Of a DNA stretch of 64,000 nucleotides, positions 45,656 to 55,909 are shown in pieces. The notes under the pieces are model-generated. The model did no database searches. It worked only from the letters and a program-made list of their open reading frames with translations, and was not told the origin of the DNA. Every line of letters begins with the position of its first letter. Within the stretch, counting starts at the first letter, position 1. Source of the stretch: Phocaeicola massiliensis B84634 = Timone 84634 = DSM 17679 = JCM 13223. Its GTDB lineage: Bacteria > Bacteroidota > Bacteroidia > Bacteroidales > Bacteroidaceae. Location: assembly GCF_000382445.1 (NCBI RefSeq), contig NZ_KB905472.1:1445217-1509216 (forward strand), given 5' to 3'. A program made the translations under genes and the position numbers.

Positions 45656-45659
45656 TTTG
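45652..45659 (+). promoter_or_regulatory. -7 box (TACATTTG) of the DUF4286-ruvC operon
   Basis: An exact TAnnTTTG directly after the terminator hairpin, 33 bp before the ATG at 45693. Confidence 0.6.
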
Positions 45660-45692
45660 CAAAAACGTATCTGTTTAATGTAAACAAATAAA

Positions 45693-46004
45693 ATGAATAT
45701 GCTGATATATAATACCACTTATCAAGTAGCAATTGATGATGCACGTAACTTTGTCATCTGGCTTAATGAATGCTATATTCCCGAAGTAGAAAAACAAGGA
45801 TTGCTTCAAAGTCCGCGCCTTACTCACATCCTCAGTCATAAAGAAGAAGACAGTGAATGTTTTTCACTGCAATGGGAAGTAGAAGACAGTGCAGCCTTAC
45901 ATCACTGGCATACCCGGCAAGGTATGAAGCTTAACGAAGAAATGATGAAAGTCTTCAAAGACAAAGTGGTAGGATTTCCCACCTTAATGGAGGTTATCAA
46001 GTGA
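45693..46004 (+). CDS. DUF4286-family protein
   Basis: A 103-aa ferredoxin-like dimer-type protein. It begins [20 protein letters not shown] and has [10 protein letters not shown] and [15 protein letters not shown], matching the small DUF4286 family common in Bacteroidota, whose function is unknown. The last codon overlaps the GTG start of ruvC, so both are translated from one mRNA. A role in DNA repair is suggested only by this neighbour. Confidence 0.8.
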   Translation: MNMLIYNTTYQVAIDDARNFVIWLNECYIPEVEKQGLLQSPRLTHILSHKEEDSECFSLQWEVEDSAALHHWHTRQGMKLNEEMMKVFKDKVVGFPTLMEVIK

Positions 46005-46570
46005 TTCAGCCGGTTAAAGAGAAAATAATTCTGGGCATTGACCCCGGAACTACCATCATGGGTTACGGATTGCTGAAAATAACAGGTACCAAACCGCAAG
46101 TCATCACCATGGGAGTGATAGATTTGCGTAAATACGATAATCATTATCTTAAGCTTCGTCGAATCTTTGAACGTGTTATCGGCATTATTGAAGCGTATCT
46201 GCCCGATGAACTGGCCATTGAAGCTCCCTTTTTTGGAAAGAATGTACAGTCCATGCTAAAATTAGGGCGTGCGCAAGGGGTAGCAATGGCTGCCGCACTA
46301 AGCCGTGACATCCCCATCACCGAATATGCTCCATTAAAAATAAAAATGGCTATCACCGGCAACGGACAAGCCAGTAAAGAACAGGTGGCGGATATGCTGA
46401 AGCGTATGCTCCATATTCCCGATAACGAAATGCTACCTTTTATGGATGCTACCGATGGACTTGCCGCAGCCTATTGCCATTATTTGCAAGCCGGAAGACC
46501 CACTCTTGCCAAAGAGTATTCAGGATGGAAAGATTTTATCAATAAAAATCCTGATAAAATAAGGAGATAA
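46001..46570 (+). CDS. ruvC: Holliday-junction resolvase RuvC
   Basis: A 189-aa endonuclease resolving Holliday junctions as a dimer with RuvAB. Catalytic acids are D in [14 protein letters not shown] in [23 protein letters not shown], and the C-terminal D pair in [16 protein letters not shown]. It starts with GTG at 46001, overlapping the preceding TGA by 3 bp. Length is slightly longer than in E. coli. Confidence 0.95.
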   Translation: MIQPVKEKIILGIDPGTTIMGYGLLKITGTKPQVITMGVIDLRKYDNHYLKLRRIFERVIGIIEAYLPDELAIEAPFFGKNVQSMLKLGRAQGVAMAAALSRDIPITEYAPLKIKMAITGNGQASKEQVADMLKRMLHIPDNEMLPFMDATDGLAAAYCHYLQAGRPTLAKEYSGWKDFINKNPDKIRR

Positions 46571-46607
46571 ACAAAAAAAGTATTGGTAAGTAACAAAATA
46601 TAAATTT

Positions 46608-48602
46608 ATGAATGTCAAACACGTTATTTGGGCATCGATTATGTCAACCACCATCAGTTGTCAGTCTGTAAAGAAAGAATATACATCTTTTGAAGAATAT
46701 CCTATCCCCGAAGGGAAGTTAGTGGAAATGGAGTACTCGCCAATTGAAACCAAGTTTACACTTTGGGCACCTACAGCTGAAGAAGTGCGTGTATTGTTAT
46801 ATGATTCGGGCAACGAAGGTTCTGCTTATCAAACTCTGTCGCTTGAAATGGGAGAAGATGGTATTTGGAATACTTCTATTAAAGAAGACTTAAAAGGAAA
46901 GTTCTATACTTTTAATGTAAAAGTAAATGGTAAGTGGCTGGGAGATACCCCGGGCATTATGGCTAAAGCAGTGGGAGTAAACGGAAAGCGTGCTGCTGTC
47001 ATTGACTTGCGCTCCACCGATCCTGAAGGCTGGGCGAACGATGTACGTCCGCTTTTAAAGGACTATGCCGACATCATAGTATATGAAATGCATCATCGCG
47101 ATTTTTCTTTGGATTCAGTTTCGGGAATTCGTAATAAAGGAAAATTCCTTGCATTAACCGAATTAGGAACTACTACTTCGCAGGGTGAAAAAACCGGCAT
47201 CGACCACCTGAAAGAACTGGGTGTCACGCACGTGCATATTCTTCCTTCATACGATTATGCATCTGTGGACGAAAGTAAACCGGACAAGGCACAATACAAC
47301 TGGGGCTATGATCCTCAGAACTATAATGTACCTGACGGTTCTTATTCCACCGATCCTTATAAGCCCGATGTGAGAATCAAGGAATTCAAGCAGATGGTGC
47401 AGGCCCTTCACAAAGCAGGTATCCGTGTGGTACTCGACGTGGTTTATAATCATACTTTTAACACTGAGGAAAGCAACTTCGAGCGTACGGTACCCGGCTA
47501 CTTCTATCGCCAAACAAAGGATGGTAAACCGGCCAACGGCTCCGGCTGCGGAAACGAGACTGCCAGTGACCGTGCCATGATGCGTAAATACATGGTGGAG
47601 TCTGTACTCTACTGGATAAACGAATATCACATTGACGGCTTCCGATTTGACCTGATGGGTATTCACGATATTGAGACAATGAACGAAATCCGTGCTGCCG
47701 TAGACAAGATAGATCCATCCATCTTTATTTATGGTGAAGGATGGGCCGCCAGCGCTCCCCAGCTTGATCAAGAAGAACTTGCCATGAAAGCCAATATATA
47801 CAAGATGCCACGTATTGCCGCTTTCTCCGATGAAATGCGCGACGGTTTGCGCGGTGGTTGGGATGATGACCGGAAAGGTGCTTTCTTGATTGGCCAACCG
47901 GGGCATGAGATGAGTATAAAGTTTGGGTTGGTGGGAGCAGTCAAACATCCACAAGTAATAAATGATTCGGTGAATTACAGCAAAGAACCGTGGGCATTAC
48001 AACCGACCCAAATGATAAGTTATGTCAGCTGCCATGATGATATGTGTCTGGCAGACAGACTAAAAGCTACGATGCCGGATGCAACGGACGAAGAACGTGC
48101 CTCTCTGCACAAATTGGCCGAAACTTTTGTCTTCACCTCACAAGGTGTACCTTTTATTTTTGCCGGAGACGAAATGATGCGAGACAAGAAAGGAATACAT
48201 AATTCTTACAATAGTCCTGATAGTATCAACACAATTGATTGGAGGAACAAGACGATACATCATGATGTTTTTGATTATGTGAGAGAGCTGATAACATTGC
48301 GAAAAAATCACCCGGCTTTTCGAATGGGAGATGCCGATAAAGTACGCCAATACATGGAATTCCTGCCTGTAGAAGGCAGCAATCTGGTGGCCTTTATCCT
48401 GAAAGATAATGCTAACGGCGACTCATGGAAAAATATTATCGTGGCGTTCAACAGCCGTAAAGAGCCTGCCAAATTATCTATTCCGACCGGTCGCTATACA
48501 ATTGTTTGCAAAGATGGAAAAATCAAGCAGTCGGGAATGGGGCAAGTATCAGGTAATGAAATCATTGTACCGGCACGCTCTGCAATGATTATTCATCAAT
48601 AA
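46608..48602 (+). CDS. pulA: Type I pullulanase, GH13 lipoprotein
   Basis: A 664-aa lipoprotein (short signal MNVKHVIWASIMSTTISC, Cys18). A CBM48-like beta domain follows (FTLWAPTAEEVRVLLYD), then the GH13 barrel: VVLDVVYNHTF (region I), GFRFDLMGIHD (nucleophile D), YGEGWAA (acid E) and SCHDDMCL (region IV), with the family marker YNWGYDPQNYN of pullulanases. It cleaves alpha-1,6 branches of pullulan, starch or glycogen, probably surface- or periplasm-located. It is followed 45 bp on by uxuA. Confidence 0.93.
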   Translation: MNVKHVIWASIMSTTISCQSVKKEYTSFEEYPIPEGKLVEMEYSPIETKFTLWAPTAEEVRVLLYDSGNEGSAYQTLSLEMGEDGIWNTSIKEDLKGKFYTFNVKVNGKWLGDTPGIMAKAVGVNGKRAAVIDLRSTDPEGWANDVRPLLKDYADIIVYEMHHRDFSLDSVSGIRNKGKFLALTELGTTTSQGEKTGIDHLKELGVTHVHILPSYDYASVDESKPDKAQYNWGYDPQNYNVPDGSYSTDPYKPDVRIKEFKQMVQALHKAGIRVVLDVVYNHTFNTEESNFERTVPGYFYRQTKDGKPANGSGCGNETASDRAMMRKYMVESVLYWINEYHIDGFRFDLMGIHDIETMNEIRAAVDKIDPSIFIYGEGWAASAPQLDQEELAMKANIYKMPRIAAFSDEMRDGLRGGWDDDRKGAFLIGQPGHEMSIKFGLVGAVKHPQVINDSVNYSKEPWALQPTQMISYVSCHDDMCLADRLKATMPDATDEERASLHKLAETFVFTSQGVPFIFAGDEMMRDKKGIHNSYNSPDSINTIDWRNKTIHHDVFDYVRELITLRKNHPAFRMGDADKVRQYMEFLPVEGSNLVAFILKDNANGDSWKNIIVAFNSRKEPAKLSIPTGRYTIVCKDGKIKQSGMGQVSGNEIIVPARSAMIIHQ

Positions 48603-48647
48603 AGTATATTCTTGATTACCTAAGATAGAATCAAAACGACAATAAAG

Positions 48648-49826
48648 ATGGAAAAGACATGGAGATGGTTTGGAAAGAATGATAAAATTACTCTTCCCAT
48701 GTTGAGACAAATCGGAGTAGAAGGTATTGTGACTGCTCTTCACGAAATTCCCAATGGTGAGGTGTGGCCTTTGGAGGCTATCCTAAACCAAAAGACATAT
48801 ATTGAGACTTATGGTCTGCGCTGGTCGGTGGTAGAAAGTTTGCCGGTGAGTGAAGCCATAAAATATGGCGGTGCCGAGCGTGATAACCTGATAGAGAATT
48901 ACAAGAAAAGTCTTATTAATTTAGGCAAGGCGGGAGTAAAAACAGTCTGTTATAACTTCATGCCTGTTATCGACTGGATTCGTACAGATTTAGAGCATCT
49001 TTGGGAAGATGGAACATCATCACTCTATTTTGATAAAATACGTTTTGCATATTTCGACTGCCTGATTCTACAACGCGCAGAAGCTGAAAAAGACTACACG
49101 GTAAATGAATTGAAACAAATGTACGAATTAGATAAAGTCATTACCGATGCTGAAAAAGAAGAACTTGTAGATACCATCATTATTAAAACCCAAGGCTTTG
49201 TAAATGGAAATATCAAGAATGGGGACAAGAACCCTGTTGACACATTCCATCATCTGTTGGCACCCTACAAAGGAATAGACCGTGACGCCCTGCGCGAAAA
49301 TTTACGTTATTTCCTTCAAGCTATTATGCCCGTATGTGATGAATATGGCATCAATATGTGTATTCATCCCGACGATCCTCCTTTTCCTGTTCTTGGTTTG
49401 CCACGCATTGTAACCTGCGAAGAGGATATTGCCTGGATACTGCATGCTGTAAACAATCCGCATAACGGGCTCACTTTCTGTGCCGGTTCGCTCAGTGCAG
49501 GACTGCACAACAATGTACCTGCTTTGGCGCGAATGTTTGCCCACCGCACTCATTTTGTACACCTGCGCAGTACGAACGCTTTTCCCAACGGAAATTTCAT
49601 TGAAGCCTCCCATTTGGGAGGCCGTGCTCATATCATCGAACTTATCCGTATCTTTGAGAAAGAGCGTCCGGGCGTTCCCATGCGTGTAGACCACGGGCGT
49701 ATGATGCTCGGTGACACCGACAAGGGATACAATCCCGGATATTCGTTTCACGGTCGCATGATGGCATTGGCCCAGATAGAAGGGATGATGGCCGTTGTCA
49801 ACGACGAATCAAAACTTGAATCCTAA
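48648..49826 (+). CDS. uxuA: Mannonate dehydratase
   Basis: A 392-aa TIM-barrel enzyme that converts D-mannonate to 2-keto-3-deoxygluconate, the step after fructuronate reduction in glucuronate breakdown. Landmarks are MEKTWRWFGKNDKITLPMLRQIG, the metal-binding CIHPDDPPFPVLGLPRIV, HFVHLRSTNAFPNGNFIEASHLGG and MRVDHGRMMLGD. Length is normal. Its end overlaps the convergent patatin gene by 18 bp. uxaC lies 18 kb away. Confidence 0.95.
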   Translation: MEKTWRWFGKNDKITLPMLRQIGVEGIVTALHEIPNGEVWPLEAILNQKTYIETYGLRWSVVESLPVSEAIKYGGAERDNLIENYKKSLINLGKAGVKTVCYNFMPVIDWIRTDLEHLWEDGTSSLYFDKIRFAYFDCLILQRAEAEKDYTVNELKQMYELDKVITDAEKEELVDTIIIKTQGFVNGNIKNGDKNPVDTFHHLLAPYKGIDRDALRENLRYFLQAIMPVCDEYGINMCIHPDDPPFPVLGLPRIVTCEEDIAWILHAVNNPHNGLTFCAGSLSAGLHNNVPALARMFAHRTHFVHLRSTNAFPNGNFIEASHLGGRAHIIELIRIFEKERPGVPMRVDHGRMMLGDTDKGYNPGYSFHGRMMALAQIEGMMAVVNDESKLES

Positions 49827-52043
49827 ATTGACATACATACTCACTTTATCGGCATGGTTTGCGTAGTTGATGGATGCTTCCAGCGGACCAAATATACTAT
49901 CCAATCCATAGCCGACTCCACAGCCGAACATAGTTTTCTCTTTCAGTAACCCACTCACTTTATGACTGCTCAGCGCATAATTGCCGGTCAAAGTGACATA
50001 ATGCACACTTCCCATTCGCTGCCGGAACTTTATCGTGCCTATCAATAACGAATTATCCATAAGTTCTACATTATTTATTCCCACAAAAGGCAACTGCTGT
50101 TGCAGGAAGCGTGACGGAACATCTCCACCCATGGCATTCAATTTGGAGTAGGGGATTTCCTTTCCAATGAGAAAGCGTCCGTATACGGAAGGAAGAATCG
50201 AGAAACGATTGGTCAGCCGCATTACCCCTTCGCAATAACCTTTGATAGCAGAGAAAGGAGCATGGTCATTATATTGTGTAAAATTATCTGTATAGAGTGA
50301 ATAGGAAGCACGCGCCGAGATACCTCGTGAAGGGAAATAAGCCTTATCAAATGTTTCGTATTCCATTTGAGCAAAATAACTAAAAAAATGCTCATTGTCT
50401 GTCGAGTATTGCTGAGTGGTGCTTCCTTCCTGATAAAGAAACTTATCATAATCATAATACTCATAACGGAGACCAATACCGAAACGCACATTTTTATACC
50501 ACACATCCGAGAAAGCAAACTCTGCCTGATGATAACGGAAAGTAGAATTGTGTGTGCGGTCGCCATAATGATAAAAATTGACGTCATTGTATTGGAACAG
50601 GTAGGACAGCCCGACACGTTTCAGCGGAGCCGGTTCCCAAGCATAATTAATTCCGGCAGTATAACGTTTTCCTAAACGTCCCGTAAGTGATAGCGTACTG
50701 GGCAATTTCCCTTTGAAATTACTGGTTACGTTTATTAATAAACTGGCTATTTCTTCCGAGTCGAAACGAATGCCGACATTTAGTTTGTTTTCATACTTCT
50801 TACTTAACGTGTAATTCAGGTTATAGCCACCTCCCGGGGCTTCAGGCAAATTATAAGTCGCCCCCGAATAGCCTAAATTGGCCGACAGAATAGCAGTAGC
50901 TTCCTCTATCCGGCGAATACTTATCTCGGAATTTTCTTTAAGATCGCAACGCTTCAACAACCATTTTTTGTCTTTCTCATCAAGACCGTCAAAAGTAATT
51001 TCTTTCACATATACCTTTCGCTCAGGCGAGTAGGGATAAGAAGGAATCGGTTGGGGCATATAAGTACTATCCAGCCCCAACTGGCTTTTCAGAGCCATTA
51101 ATGCACTATCCTGTGCCATGGCAGCTTCTTCGCCACGCATTATCAGAGTATCGATGGCGGAGGGAGTAAAACTGGCGGCAGAATAACCCTCTACGTTTAC
51201 CTTAATATAAGTAGTCGTTTCTTTCAGATTCTTCTTATATAAATCCTGCCCCATGAGATTCACCAATTGCCCTAATATGGCACCGGCACTATTTAATTCT
51301 CCGGCAGGCTTAAGTTCACTTTGAACATCCACCCCGATAATTAAGTCTGCTCCCATGGCACGCGCCACATTTACAGGATAATTATTTACTACACCACCGT
51401 CTACCAGTACCATACTGTCTAGCCTGACCGGAGTAAAGACTCCGGGAATGGCCATGCTGGCACGCATAGCAGTGGCCAATACACCTTCATGAAAATTAAC
51501 CTCATTGCCATTTACTATATTCTCGGAAACACAGGCAAAAGGAATAGGCAACTTATTAAAATTGATGGAGTCGTGATAACCGATAGTAAGCTCACTGAAC
51601 AAGTTGGCAAGATTTTGCCCTCTTATCAGTCCACCGAAAACTTCGGCTTTTACCCCTTTACCGAAAGGAATAGAAAACACATACTTTTGTGAGGCATCGC
51701 GTTCAGATAGATTTTGTTCACTTCTCGGTATCTTGTCGCTCAAAAGGAAAGTCCAGTCCTGACGGCGTACCATGCTGTCAAGTTGCTCGGGAGAATAACC
51801 GATAGAGTAAAGACCACCGATGATAGATCCCATGCTGGTACCTACCACATAGTCAATAGGAATACCGGCTTTTTCTATAACTTTCAGAACACCGATGTGC
51901 GCCATGCCTTTAGCGCCACCGCCACTTAGCACCACACCCACTTTCTTACGGTGGGCAGGCCGAGGCTGTGCCTTAAGAAGAGCAGGTATAAAGAGTAGAC
52001 AAACTGCCATTGTTGTCAATGAAGAACGGCTGAATCGTTTCAT
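49809..52043 (-). CDS. Patatin-like phospholipase with POTRA/BamA-type beta-barrel
   Basis: A 744-aa outer-membrane protein with a signal peptide (about 1-25). The patatin domain (about 35-240) has GGGAKGMAHIG, nucleophile S in GTSMG and the dyad D in LVDGGVVNNYPV. A POTRA-like segment follows (VYVKEITFDGLDEKDKKWLLKRCDL), then a 16-strand-type barrel ending FGPLEASINYANHADKVSMYVNLGFKF. It resembles type Vd autotransporters and PlpD, which release or display a lipase. The overlap of 18 bp with uxuA leaves no room for a terminator between them. Confidence 0.88.
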   Translation of the reverse strand: MKRFSRSSLTTMAVCLLFIPALLKAQPRPAHRKKVGVVLSGGGAKGMAHIGVLKVIEKAGIPIDYVVGTSMGSIIGGLYSIGYSPEQLDSMVRRQDWTFLLSDKIPRSEQNLSERDASQKYVFSIPFGKGVKAEVFGGLIRGQNLANLFSELTIGYHDSINFNKLPIPFACVSENIVNGNEVNFHEGVLATAMRASMAIPGVFTPVRLDSMVLVDGGVVNNYPVNVARAMGADLIIGVDVQSELKPAGELNSAGAILGQLVNLMGQDLYKKNLKETTTYIKVNVEGYSAASFTPSAIDTLIMRGEEAAMAQDSALMALKSQLGLDSTYMPQPIPSYPYSPERKVYVKEITFDGLDEKDKKWLLKRCDLKENSEISIRRIEEATAILSANLGYSGATYNLPEAPGGGYNLNYTLSKKYENKLNVGIRFDSEEIASLLINVTSNFKGKLPSTLSLTGRLGKRYTAGINYAWEPAPLKRVGLSYLFQYNDVNFYHYGDRTHNSTFRYHQAEFAFSDVWYKNVRFGIGLRYEYYDYDKFLYQEGSTTQQYSTDNEHFFSYFAQMEYETFDKAYFPSRGISARASYSLYTDNFTQYNDHAPFSAIKGYCEGVMRLTNRFSILPSVYGRFLIGKEIPYSKLNAMGGDVPSRFLQQQLPFVGINNVELMDNSLLIGTIKFRQRMGSVHYVTLTGNYALSSHKVSGLLKEKTMFGCGVGYGLDSIFGPLEASINYANHADKVSMYVNLGFKF

Positions 52044-52317
52044 GTTTATTTTTCTGTATTTAAAAATCTTTTATATAAAAAACAAAAACTGTGCAAAGAT
52101 GGTTTAATCTTTCGGGGAATGCAAGTCTAATTGTTATAGTTATTGGTCGATTTCCTTTTTTCCTTCAATTTTTCAATCCTCCTAAATCGAACCGATAAAT
52201 TAAACGAGCCAAACAAATGCTACATGAAGATTGCGTTTTTGCACTTTAAGAGAGCTGAATGAAATCACTTTCTTAAAAAAACAGGCTATAAAACTTTCTA
52301 TCTAACTAATTTTCTTG
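52044..52317. other. Divergent promoter region between the patatin and ileS genes
   Basis: On the minus strand, CTTG-N20-CATCTTTG (52094-52125) is one base off a -7 consensus and could serve the patatin gene. I see no ORF, RNA gene or repeat. Confidence 0.45.
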
Positions 52318-52325
52318 TAAATTTG
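52318..52325 (+). promoter_or_regulatory. -7 box (TAAATTTG) of ileS
   Basis: An exact TAnnTTTG, 73 bp before the ATG at 52399. The -33 box is weak. Confidence 0.45.
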
Positions 52326-52398
52326 CAACTTAATTTTTGGGAGACTATGTCTTTGCCCGATTTACAATTTAGAGAATACAAGAAAAACGATATAGATT

Positions 52399-55300
52399 AT
52401 GAGTAAGAAATTTGCTGAACACTCGCAACTCAACCTATCACAGGTCAATAAAGATGTGCTGAAAAAGTGGGATGAAAACGATGTTTTCGCCAAGAGTATG
52501 ACAGAACGTGAAGGATGTCCTTCTTTTGTCTTTTATGAAGGACCTCCCTCAGCCAACGGTATGCCGGGTATTCACCACGTAATGGCACGTACTATAAAAG
52601 ATACTTTCTGCCGCTACAAAACCATGAAAGGTTTTCTTGTCAAACGTAAAGCCGGATGGGATACTCACGGACTACCGGTAGAACTGGGCGTGGAAAAAGC
52701 ACTCGGAATTACCAAGGAGGATATCGGAAAAACGATTTCTGTGGCCGAATATAACGCAGCCTGTCGTAAGGATGTGATGAAGTTTACAAAAGAATGGACA
52801 GACCTTACTCATAAAATGGGTTATTGGGTAGATTTGGATAATCCATACATCACTTATGACAACCGCTATATTGAAACTTTATGGTGGCTCTTAAAGCAAC
52901 TATATAGCAAGAATTTACTGTATAAAGGATATACCATTCAGCCTTATTCTCCGGCAGCCGGAACAGGACTGAGCTCTCACGAATTAAATCAGCCTGGATG
53001 TTATCGGGATGTAAAAGATACTACTGTAGTGGGGCAATTCAAGATGAAGAACCCGAAACCCGAAATGACGGAGTGGGGTACTCCTTACTTCTTGGCATGG
53101 ACTACTACACCATGGACTTTACCCTCAAACACCGCTTTGTGCGTCGGTCCCAAAATCGATTATGTAGCTGTACAAACATATAATGGCTACACAGGTGAGA
53201 AAATGACAGTAGTGCTGGCTAAACCATTGCTTTATGCTCATTTTAACCAAAAAGCAGAAGGACTGCCTTTAGAAGACTACAAACCGGGAGACAAGCTGAT
53301 TCCTTTCAAGGTGGTAGGTGAATACAAAGGCACGGATTTGGTAGGTATGGAATATGAACAGCTTATTCCATGGGTGAAACCGGTAAACGTAGACGAAAAC
53401 GGTAATTGGGAAGAAGCTGCCAATCAAGCATTCCGTGTTATCCTTGGTGACTATGTGACTACGGAAGACGGTACAGGTATCGTACATATCGCTCCAACAT
53501 TCGGTGCGGACGATGCTTTTGTGGCACGTGCAGCAGGCATACCTTCATTGTTTATGATTAACAAAAAAGGTGAACCTCGTCCGATGGTAGACTTGACAGG
53601 TAAATTCTTCCTGCTGGATGAACTAGATGAAAAGTTCGTAAAAGAATGTGTGGATGTAGAACAATATCAAGAATATCAGGGGCGCTGGGTGAAAAATGCA
53701 TACGACCCTCAATTTACTGTAAATGGTAAATACGATGAGAAAACTGCTGCCTCTGCCGAGACACTGGATATTTACATCTGTATGAAAATGAAGGCTTCCA
53801 ACAAAGCATTCAAGATAGAAAAGCATGTACACAATTATCCACATTGCTGGCGTACAGACAAACCGGTCCTTTATTATCCGCTGGATAGCTGGTTCATCCG
53901 TTCTACTGCTGCCAAGGAACGTATGATAGAACTCAATAAGACCATTAACTGGAAACCGGAATCTACCGGAACCGGACGTTTCGGCAAATGGCTGGAAAAC
54001 CTGAACGACTGGAATTTAAGCCGTTCGCGCTATTGGGGTACTCCGCTTCCTATTTGGCGTAGCGAAGAAGGTGAGGAATTATGTATCGGTTCGGTAGAGG
54101 AACTCTATAACGAAATAGAAAAATCCATCGCTGCCGGTTTCATGACTGCTAATCCTTATAAAGAAAAAGGATTTATTCCGGGTGAATATACCGAAGACAA
54201 TTATGATAAAATAGATCTTCACCGTCCTTACGTAGATGATATTATCCTCGTTTCTGAAAGCGGAAAACCGATGAAACGTGAAGCGGATTTGATTGACGTA
54301 TGGTTTGATTCAGGCGCCATGCCATACGCACAGTTACATTATCCGTTTGAGAATAAAGATATTGTAGATAATCGTTCTTATTATCCGGCTGACTTCATTG
54401 CAGAAGGGGTAGACCAAACTCGTGGCTGGTTCTTTACATTGCATGCTATCGCAACTATGGTATTCGATAGTGTAGCCTATAAAAATGTTATCTCTAACGG
54501 ACTGGTGCTTGACAAGAATGGAAATAAAATGTCCAAGCGCCTGGGTAATGCTGTTGATCCGTTTGGTGCCATCGAACAATATGGTTCTGACCCTTTGCGT
54601 TGGTATATGATTACTAATTCTTCTCCGTGGGATAACTTGAAATTTGATACCGACGGTGTAATGGAAGTAACCCGCAAGTTTTTCGGAACATTGCACAACA
54701 CATATAAATTCTTTGCTCCATACGCTAACCTTGACGGATTTACCTATCAGGAAGCCGATGTTCCTATGAGCAAACGTCCGGAAATTGACCGTTGGATTCT
54801 TTCGGAACTAAACTCATTGATAAAGAATGTGGATATGTGCTATGCTGACTATGAACCGACTAAAGCCGGACGATTAATCAATGATTTCGTAAATGATAAT
54901 CTGTCCAACTGGTATGTACGTCTATGCAGAAAACGTTTTTGGGGTACAGGCTATACAGAGGATAAGCTGGCGGCATATCAAACATTATATGTATGTCTGG
55001 AAACTGTAGCTAAACTAATGGCACCGATTGCTCCTTTCTATGCAGACAAATTGTATATGGACTTGATTGCAACAACCGGACGCGACCATGTAGCTTCTGT
55101 CCACCTTGCAGATTTCCCGGTTTGCGATGAGACTGTTATTGACAAAGAATTGGAAACCCGCATGGAGTTAGCACAGAAAGTATCTTCTATGGGGTTGGCG
55201 CTGCGCAAGAAAATAAATATTATCGTTAAACAACCGTTACAGAAGTTGATGATTCCGGTGGATGCACTGATGAAAGAACGTTTAGAGTCTGTAAAATCAT

Positions 55301-55884
55301 TGATAATGAACGAAGTGAATATTAAAGAAATAGACTTCGTGGAAGGTACATCCAATTTGCTTGTGAAGAAAGTGAAGTGTAACTTCAAGATTCTAGGTAA
55401 GAAATTCGGTTCATTGATGAAACAGGTGGCCGCTGCTGTAACTGCCATGAATCAGGAACAAATCAGCGTTCTTGAAAACGAAGGGAAAATTGTTCTCGAC
55501 CTAAATGGTACTCCGGCTGAAATAGAAACGTCTGAAGTGGAAATTTTCAGTGAAGATATCCCCGGATGGGTAGTTGCCAATGAAGGCGTATTGACAGTAG
55601 CTTTGGATACTGTTGTAACCGAAGAACTGCGTCGTGAAGGTATTGCTCGTGAACTTGTGAGTAAGATTCAGAATATTCGCAAGGGCAGTGGCTTTGAAAT
55701 AACTGATAAAATAAAGGTATCTTTATCTAAAAATGAGCAAACCGATAGCGCAGTAAAAGAATATAATACTTATATTTGTAACCAAGTTCTTGCCAACTCC
55801 CTTAATTTGGTAGACGAAGTGAAGGATGGCATAGAATTAAGTTTCGATGATTTCTCGCTTTATGTGAGTGTCGTAAAGGAATAA
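52399..55884 (+). CDS. ileS: Isoleucyl-tRNA synthetase (long, eukaryote-like type)
   Basis: A 1161-aa class I synthetase charging tRNA-Ile. The HIGH-equivalent is GMPGIHHVMART, the editing domain includes WTTTPWTLPSNTALCVG, and GNKMSKRLGN is the KMSKS loop. The anticodon-binding domain follows (NLSNWYVRLCRKRFWG). The C-terminus extends about 200 aa beyond the usual bacterial form and lacks a CxxC zinc ribbon, as in the eukaryote/archaeal-like IleRS2 type that is often mupirocin-insensitive. It leads a run of genes with dksA-like and lspA. Confidence 0.95.
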   Translation: MSKKFAEHSQLNLSQVNKDVLKKWDENDVFAKSMTEREGCPSFVFYEGPPSANGMPGIHHVMARTIKDTFCRYKTMKGFLVKRKAGWDTHGLPVELGVEKALGITKEDIGKTISVAEYNAACRKDVMKFTKEWTDLTHKMGYWVDLDNPYITYDNRYIETLWWLLKQLYSKNLLYKGYTIQPYSPAAGTGLSSHELNQPGCYRDVKDTTVVGQFKMKNPKPEMTEWGTPYFLAWTTTPWTLPSNTALCVGPKIDYVAVQTYNGYTGEKMTVVLAKPLLYAHFNQKAEGLPLEDYKPGDKLIPFKVVGEYKGTDLVGMEYEQLIPWVKPVNVDENGNWEEAANQAFRVILGDYVTTEDGTGIVHIAPTFGADDAFVARAAGIPSLFMINKKGEPRPMVDLTGKFFLLDELDEKFVKECVDVEQYQEYQGRWVKNAYDPQFTVNGKYDEKTAASAETLDIYICMKMKASNKAFKIEKHVHNYPHCWRTDKPVLYYPLDSWFIRSTAAKERMIELNKTINWKPESTGTGRFGKWLENLNDWNLSRSRYWGTPLPIWRSEEGEELCIGSVEELYNEIEKSIAAGFMTANPYKEKGFIPGEYTEDNYDKIDLHRPYVDDIILVSESGKPMKREADLIDVWFDSGAMPYAQLHYPFENKDIVDNRSYYPADFIAEGVDQTRGWFFTLHAIATMVFDSVAYKNVISNGLVLDKNGNKMSKRLGNAVDPFGAIEQYGSDPLRWYMITNSSPWDNLKFDTDGVMEVTRKFFGTLHNTYKFFAPYANLDGFTYQEADVPMSKRPEIDRWILSELNSLIKNVDMCYADYEPTKAGRLINDFVNDNLSNWYVRLCRKRFWGTGYTEDKLAAYQTLYVCLETVAKLMAPIAPFYADKLYMDLIATTGRDHVASVHLADFPVCDETVIDKELETRMELAQKVSSMGLALRKKINIIVKQPLQKLMIPVDALMKERLESVKSLIMNEVNIKEIDFVEGTSNLLVKKVKCNFKILGKKFGSLMKQVAAAVTAMNQEQISVLENEGKIVLDLNGTPAEIETSEVEIFSEDIPGWVVANEGVLTVALDTVVTEELRREGIARELVSKIQNIRKGSGFEITDKIKVSLSKNEQTDSAVKEYNTYICNQVLANSLNLVDEVKDGIELSFDDFSLYVSVVKE

Positions 55885-55909
55885 CATTAACCTTTTAAAA
55901 CTAAATAAT

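Noticed and set aside
49809..49826. 18-bp overlap of uxuA and the convergent patatin gene as an annotation error
   Set aside because: Both reading frames end in family-typical sequence (GMMAVVNDESK and YVNLGFKF), so the overlap is real.
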